From 66-474 sp035717365 (GTDB taxonomy: Bacteria > Pseudomonadota > Gammaproteobacteria > Xanthomonadales > Rhodanobacteraceae): a stretch of 9,465 nt of DNA. Both the position numbers and the translations under genes were made by a program. Of this stretch, positions 6,468-9,465 are shown piece by piece. The notes below the pieces were generated by a model. It had not been told where the DNA came from, ran no database searches, and saw only the letters and a list, made by a program, of their open reading frames with translations. Location: NCBI GenBank assembly GCA_035717365.1, contig DASTIS010000024.1, forward strand, positions 1 through 9,465, read 5' to 3'. The stretch's first letter is position 1. Every line of letters starts with the position of its first letter.

Positions 6468-7694
6468 ATGATGGAACGCAGCGACATCTTGATCGTGGGT
6501 GGTGGCTTGGTCGGCACGAGCCTTGCGCTGGCGCTCGATGCGGCGGGCCGTCGCGCGACCCTGGTCGAGGCCACGCCGCCGCGCGCGCCAATCGCGGACG
6601 CCGTCCGCGGCGGCGGTGACGACAACGATCGCAATCTGGTGCTTGCGCGCGCGTCGGTGAACGCGCTGCGCGCGTTGCAGGTGTGGCCGTACCTGGAAGC
6701 CGCGGCGGGCACCATCCGGCGCCTCGAAGTGTGCCGGGCCGGCGAGTTTGGGCGGGTGCGCATGAGCGCGGACGAGGTCGGCGTGGACGCGCTGGGCCGG
6801 GTCGTTCCCGGTCGGATGCTCGCGTCGGCGCTGGAAGCACGGCTTGCGGAATGCCGGAATGTGCAGCGGCTTGCACCGGCGAAGCTGGAAGCTCTGGTTC
6901 CGGGTGAGTCCGGTTGGCGCGCGCGCGTCACCACGAACGACGGAGCGCAGGAAATCGAGGCGCGCCTGGTGGTCGGTGCGGACGGCAGCGATTCGAACGT
7001 ACGCGCGCAGGTCGGCATCGGCGCGCAGGAACACGATTACCGACAAAGTCTGTTCGTCTGCACCGTGGGCTGCGGACACGATATCCCGGATTGCGCGTTC
7101 GAACGCTTCACCGATGACGGCCCCGTGGCATTGTTGCCGCTGCCCAATCGCCGGCGCGGGCTGGTATTGACCGTGTCCGCGGATCGGCACGACGAAGTCG
7201 CCGCGATGGACGACGCGGGCTTTCTCGCCCTGGCCCAGCGACGCTTCGGCTGGAAGCTCGGTGCCCTGACGCGCCCCGGCAAACGCTTCGCGCACCGTAT
7301 CCGGCGCGTGGTGGCCGAAACGTTGACGGCGCCGCGCGTGGTGCTGGTCGGCAATGCCGCACAGACCGTGCATCCGATCGGCGCGCAAGGGTTCAACCTC
7401 GGTTTGCGCGACGCACTGACACTGGCGGAGTTGGTCGACGGCGCCGACGATCCGGGCGCAGCGGCATTGCTGAGCGACTATGCCGCGCGCCGCCGGCCCG
7501 ACCGCGACGGCGTGGTGGCATTCAGCCATGGACTGGTCTCGCTGGCCTGCCTCGCCCAGCCGTCGCTGGCGCCGTTGCGCTCACTGGGGATGTTCGCCCT
7601 GGATCGGGTGCCGCCGTTGCGGCACGCCATTGCGCGTCGCGGCATGGGGTTTCGCGGCGAGCCGCCGGCGGCAACGTTGGACCCGGCGCCGTGA
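6468..7694 (+). CDS. ubiH: 2-octaprenyl-6-methoxyphenol hydroxylase UbiH
   Basis: A 408-aa FAD-dependent monooxygenase of the UbiH/COQ6 family, which hydroxylates the prenylated ring during aerobic ubiquinone synthesis. The Rossmann motif is DILIVGGGLVG (6-16), the DG motif is VVGADGSDS (around Asp172-Gly173), and the second FAD motif is GNAAQTVHPIGAQGFNLGLRD (from Gly295). GNAAQT in place of GDAAH is characteristic of UbiH, as in E. coli, and separates it from the downstream paralogue. HPIGAQG differs from the more usual HPIAGQG by swapped A and G. ATG codons at 6468 and 6471 are adjacent and either may be used; the upstream Shine-Dalgarno is weak. The stop overlaps the next gene's start by 4 bases, so the two are almost certainly translated together. 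I see no disruption. Confidence 0.93.
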   Translation: MMERSDILIVGGGLVGTSLALALDAAGRRATLVEATPPRAPIADAVRGGGDDNDRNLVLARASVNALRALQVWPYLEAAAGTIRRLEVCRAGEFGRVRMSADEVGVDALGRVVPGRMLASALEARLAECRNVQRLAPAKLEALVPGESGWRARVTTNDGAQEIEARLVVGADGSDSNVRAQVGIGAQEHDYRQSLFVCTVGCGHDIPDCAFERFTDDGPVALLPLPNRRRGLVLTVSADRHDEVAAMDDAGFLALAQRRFGWKLGALTRPGKRFAHRIRRVVAETLTAPRVVLVGNAAQTVHPIGAQGFNLGLRDALTLAELVDGADDPGAAALLSDYAARRRPDRDGVVAFSHGLVSLACLAQPSLAPLRSLGMFALDRVPPLRHAIARRGMGFRGEPPAATLDPAP

Positions 7695-8878
7695 GCGCGC
7701 GCCGGCCCGCCCTGGATATCGCGGTCGCGGGTGGCGGCATGGTCGGCGCAGCATGCGCACTGGCGCTGGCGCGGTGCGGGTTCGCGGTCGCGCTGCTGGA
7801 GGCCCGCGAGCCCGCGCATTGGCGCGCGGACGACCCCGAGGACCTGCGCGTGATTGCCTTGGCGCCCTCGTCAGCGCGGCTGTTGGATGAGCTCGGCGTG
7901 TGGCCTGCCATCAAGGCGGCGCGGGTGTCGCCGTACCACCAGATGCGCGTTTGGGATGCGGCCTCGGGCGCGGAAATCGCGTTTGACGCGGCAAGCGAAG
8001 GGTGCGCACAGCTCGGCTGGATCGTCGAGAACAAGCTGGTGGCCTCCGTATTGTGGAGCGCGCTGGATGGCGCCGGTGTTCGCCGCCTGTGCCCCGCGCA
8101 CGTCGAGTCTTTCGCCGTTCGCGACAACCGCGTCACGCTGGATCTTGCCGACGGCGCGACGCTCTCGACCGCGTTGCTGGTGATCGCCGACGGCGCGCGC
8201 TCGCGGTTGCGCAAGCAGGCCGGCATCGCGGTGCGCGGACGCGATTACCACCAGCGCGCGGTGGTGGCACACGTCGCGACGGAGCGTGCGCATCAGGCGA
8301 CCGCCTGGCAGCGGTTCACGCGCGAGGGCCCGATCGCGTTGCTGCCGCTCGCCGATGGGCGCAGTTCGATCGTGTGGTCGCTGCCGGATGCGCGGGCGCG
8401 CGAAGTGCTCGCGCTCGATGACGAGGGGTTTTGCGCGGCGACGGGCGTGGCTTCGGATTTTCGGCTCGGTTCGGTCACGGCGACCACGCCACGCGCGTCG
8501 TTTCCGTTGAAATTGCAGCTTGCGCAGACGTATGCAACCGATCGTTGCGTCCTGTTGGGCGATGCCGCGCACGCGGTGCACCCGCTGGCCGGGCAGGGTG
8601 CAAACCTCGGGTTGCGCGATGTGGCCGAACTGGCGAGCGTGCTGGGCGATGCGCGCGCCGCCGGACGCGACTTCGCCGCGCCGCATGTGTTGCAACGTTA
8701 CGCGCGCCGTCGGCGTGCGGCCGCCGCGCTGGATGCTCGTGCGTTCGACTCGATCGAACGCCTGTTCGCGCGGCAGTCGCCGGGCTGGACTGCATTGCGC
8801 GGCATCGGCATCCGCGCGGTCGATGCGTTCGGCCCATTGAAACGCCGTCTCTCGGCACACGCGGCAGGCAGAGCGTGA
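7691..8878 (+). CDS. ubiI: UbiI/VisC-type FAD-dependent ubiquinone biosynthesis hydroxylase
   Basis: A 395-aa flavin monooxygenase of the UbiH/UbiF/VisC/COQ6 family. Motifs are AVAGGGMVGAACALALAR (11-28) for FAD/ADP binding, LVIADGARSRLR (DG motif, Asp167-Gly168) and LLGDAAHAVHPLAGQGANLGLRD starting near 288 (GD motif, Asp291). The canonical GDAAH and LAGQGAN fit UbiI/UbiF rather than UbiH. I favour UbiI (C5 hydroxylation) because ubiH and ubiI are adjacent in the same order in E. coli and related gammaproteobacteria, but UbiF-like or broader regioselectivity cannot be excluded. It starts with GTG inside a GTGA overlap with the ubiH stop (7691-7694), a classic translational-coupling arrangement. 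The N-terminus up to the GxGxxG motif has the usual length, which supports this start. Confidence 0.85.
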   Translation: MSARRPALDIAVAGGGMVGAACALALARCGFAVALLEAREPAHWRADDPEDLRVIALAPSSARLLDELGVWPAIKAARVSPYHQMRVWDAASGAEIAFDAASEGCAQLGWIVENKLVASVLWSALDGAGVRRLCPAHVESFAVRDNRVTLDLADGATLSTALLVIADGARSRLRKQAGIAVRGRDYHQRAVVAHVATERAHQATAWQRFTREGPIALLPLADGRSSIVWSLPDARAREVLALDDEGFCAATGVASDFRLGSVTATTPRASFPLKLQLAQTYATDRCVLLGDAAHAVHPLAGQGANLGLRDVAELASVLGDARAAGRDFAAPHVLQRYARRRRAAAALDARAFDSIERLFARQSPGWTALRGIGIRAVDAFGPLKRRLSAHAAGRA

Positions 8879-8977
8879 AGCGCGGTACGCTTTTGTTCTT
8901 CCCCCTTCAAGAGGGAGGTCGTCGCTTTTCTCCCTCCCCTTCAAGGGGAGGGCTGCGCTTTTCTCCCTCCCCTTCAA

Positions 8978-9001
8978 GGGGAGGGTCGGGGTGGGGATGG
9001 G
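8978..9001 (+). other. G-quadruplex-forming tract on the plus strand
   Basis: Five runs of 3-4 G (8978-8981, 8983-8985, 8988-8991, 8993-8996, 8999-9001) are separated by 1-2 bases. This meets the standard quadruplex pattern with very short loops. A partner tract lies on the opposite strand at 9027-9051. Confidence 0.6.
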
Positions 9002-9026
9002 TTTGCGCTCACATTAACCAATGCAA

Positions 9027-9051
9027 CCCCACCCCCACCCAACCCTCCCCC
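9027..9051 (-). other. G-quadruplex-forming tract on the minus strand
   Basis: On the plus strand five C-runs (9027-9030, 9032-9036, 9038-9040, 9043-9045, 9047-9051) are separated by 1-2 bases, giving five G-runs on the minus strand. It is the inverted counterpart of the tract at 8978-9001, with 25 bases between them. Confidence 0.6.
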
Positions 9052-9126
9052 TGAGGGGGAGGGCTACAGCTTTTCTCCTCCCCTAAAGGGGAGGGCTTTC
9101 CACGCGTTCCCAGCCCACAGATACGC

Positions 9127-9133
9127 AGAGGAG
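9127..9133 (+). promoter_or_regulatory. Strong ribosome-binding site of the dienelactone hydrolase gene
   Basis: AGAGGAG lies 6 bases before the ATG at 9140. It is the strongest Shine-Dalgarno in the window and fixes that start. Confidence 0.8.
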
Positions 9134-9139
9134 ACGATC

Positions 9140-9465
9140 ATGCGAATTCGATGGATGTTGATCGCGGTACTGTTGTTCGGTTTTGCACCACTCGTTCACG
9201 CGGCGATGCAGACGAAAACGATCGACTACACGGTCGATGGCAAGGCCATGCAGGGCGTGCTGGTCTGGGACGATGCCGTGAAAACGGCGCGGCCCGGGTT
9301 GCTGATGATCCCGGACTGGACCGGCATCAACGCCACCAACATCGATTTCGCCAAGACCATCGCCGGACGCGATTACGTGATCTTCATGGGCGACATGTAT
9401 GGCAAGGACCTGCGCCCGAAAAACAGCACCGAGGCGCGGGCTGCGACGAAACCGCTGTACGCGAA
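9140..9465 (+). CDS. Exported dienelactone hydrolase family protein, 5' part only
   Basis: The gene runs off the window end; 108 codons are visible. The first 21 residues form a Sec signal peptide: basic MRIRW, hydrophobic core MLIAVLLFGFAPL, and a VHA-A cleavage site after Ala21, so the protein should be periplasmic or secreted. The mature start IDYTVDGKAMQGVLVWDD and the segment RPGLLMIPDWTGIN, then VIFMGDMYGKDLRP, match the alpha/beta-hydrolase fold of the dienelactone hydrolase family. The position usually reading HEW(W/T)GLN reads PDWTGIN, so the glutamate important in classical dienelactone hydrolase is replaced by Asp. True dienelactone activity is therefore doubtful. The catalytic Cys/Ser, Asp and His would lie beyond the window. 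It stands alone downstream of the palindrome array. Confidence 0.85.
   Translation, partial: MRIRWMLIAVLLFGFAPLVHAAMQTKTIDYTVDGKAMQGVLVWDDAVKTARPGLLMIPDWTGINATNIDFAKTIAGRDYVIFMGDMYGKDLRPKNSTEARAATKPLYA

Larger units (their letters stand above)
8901..9095. repeat. Array of five CT/GA-rich palindromes
   Basis: The array holds five related palindromes: A 8901-8918 (degenerate), B 8932-8952, C 8965-8985, D 9043-9063 and E 9077-9095. B and C are identical: arms CCCTCCCCTT and AAGGGGAGGG around one C, exactly 33 bases apart. D has arms CCCTCCCCCT and AGGGGGAGGG. E has CCTCCCCT and AGGGGAGG around AA. The linkers A-B, B-C and D-E all end in GCTTTTCT, so the whole unit is repeated, not only the palindrome. 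C and D also flank a large imperfect inverted repeat (8978-9051). Such elements are dispersed in Xanthomonadales intergenic DNA. They could act as transcript ends for the ubi genes, but the T-runs are only four long and lie a few bases after the stems. Confidence 0.8.

Noticed and set aside
6447..7529. Long minus-strand frame (360 aa) opposite ubiH
   Set aside because: It is a shadow frame typical of GC-rich coding DNA, with no recognisable domain, and it lies opposite a clear ubiH.
7871..8977. Long minus-strand frame (368 aa) opposite the ubiI-type gene
   Set aside because: It is antisense to a well-supported flavoprotein gene, has arginine- and histidine-heavy composition, and begins inside the palindrome array.
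8901..9095. CRISPR-like array
   Set aside because: The repeats are palindromes with near-identical linkers rather than identical repeats with unique spacers, and there are no cas genes.

Overview
The window looks like ordinary chromosomal DNA of a GC-rich gammaproteobacterium, most likely in the Lysobacterales (Xanthomonadales; Rhodanobacteraceae or Lysobacteraceae relatives). The grounds are the strong GC bias at third codon positions, the style of SecA, the ubiH-ubiI-type gene pair, and intergenic repeats of kinds common in that order: GTAGGAGC-type REP units and CCCTCCCCTT/AAGGGGAGGG palindromes. The order-level placement is inference from these features, not a database result.

Layout. 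A complete secA (37-2799, +) opens the window and is followed by a gene-free stretch (2800-3138) holding a perfect hairpin and three REP-like units. Four genes then run on the minus strand: a cation diffusion facilitator (3139-4050) and, upstream of it, a tightly packed group made of a DUF6580-type membrane protein (5656-6240), a PduO-type corrinoid adenosyltransferase (5074-5646) and an HDAC-superfamily deacetylase (4139-5056), with gaps of 9 and 17 bases. A divergent intergenic region (6241-6467) carries a MITE-like 101-bp element with terminal inverted repeats and a probable target-site duplication. Two FAD-dependent ubiquinone-ring hydroxylases, ubiH (6468-7694) and a ubiI/visC-type gene (7691-8878), follow on the plus strand and overlap by 4 bases. 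A dense array of CT/GA palindromes (8901-9095), including two opposed quadruplex-forming tracts, separates them from the start of a secreted dienelactone-hydrolase-family protein (9140 to the window end, truncated).

How the genes relate. SecA drives Sec-dependent export, and the last gene carries a Sec-type signal peptide. The UbiH/UbiI pair serves aerobic ubiquinone synthesis. The membrane protein next to the adenosyltransferase suggests, without proof, a corrinoid uptake-and-activation pair. I found no tRNA, rRNA, CRISPR array, insertion sequence, phage gene or defence cassette. No clearly new multi-gene system is visible. The points most worth checking are the DUF6580/adenosyltransferase/deacetylase linkage, the MITE-like insertion, and the repeat arrays.
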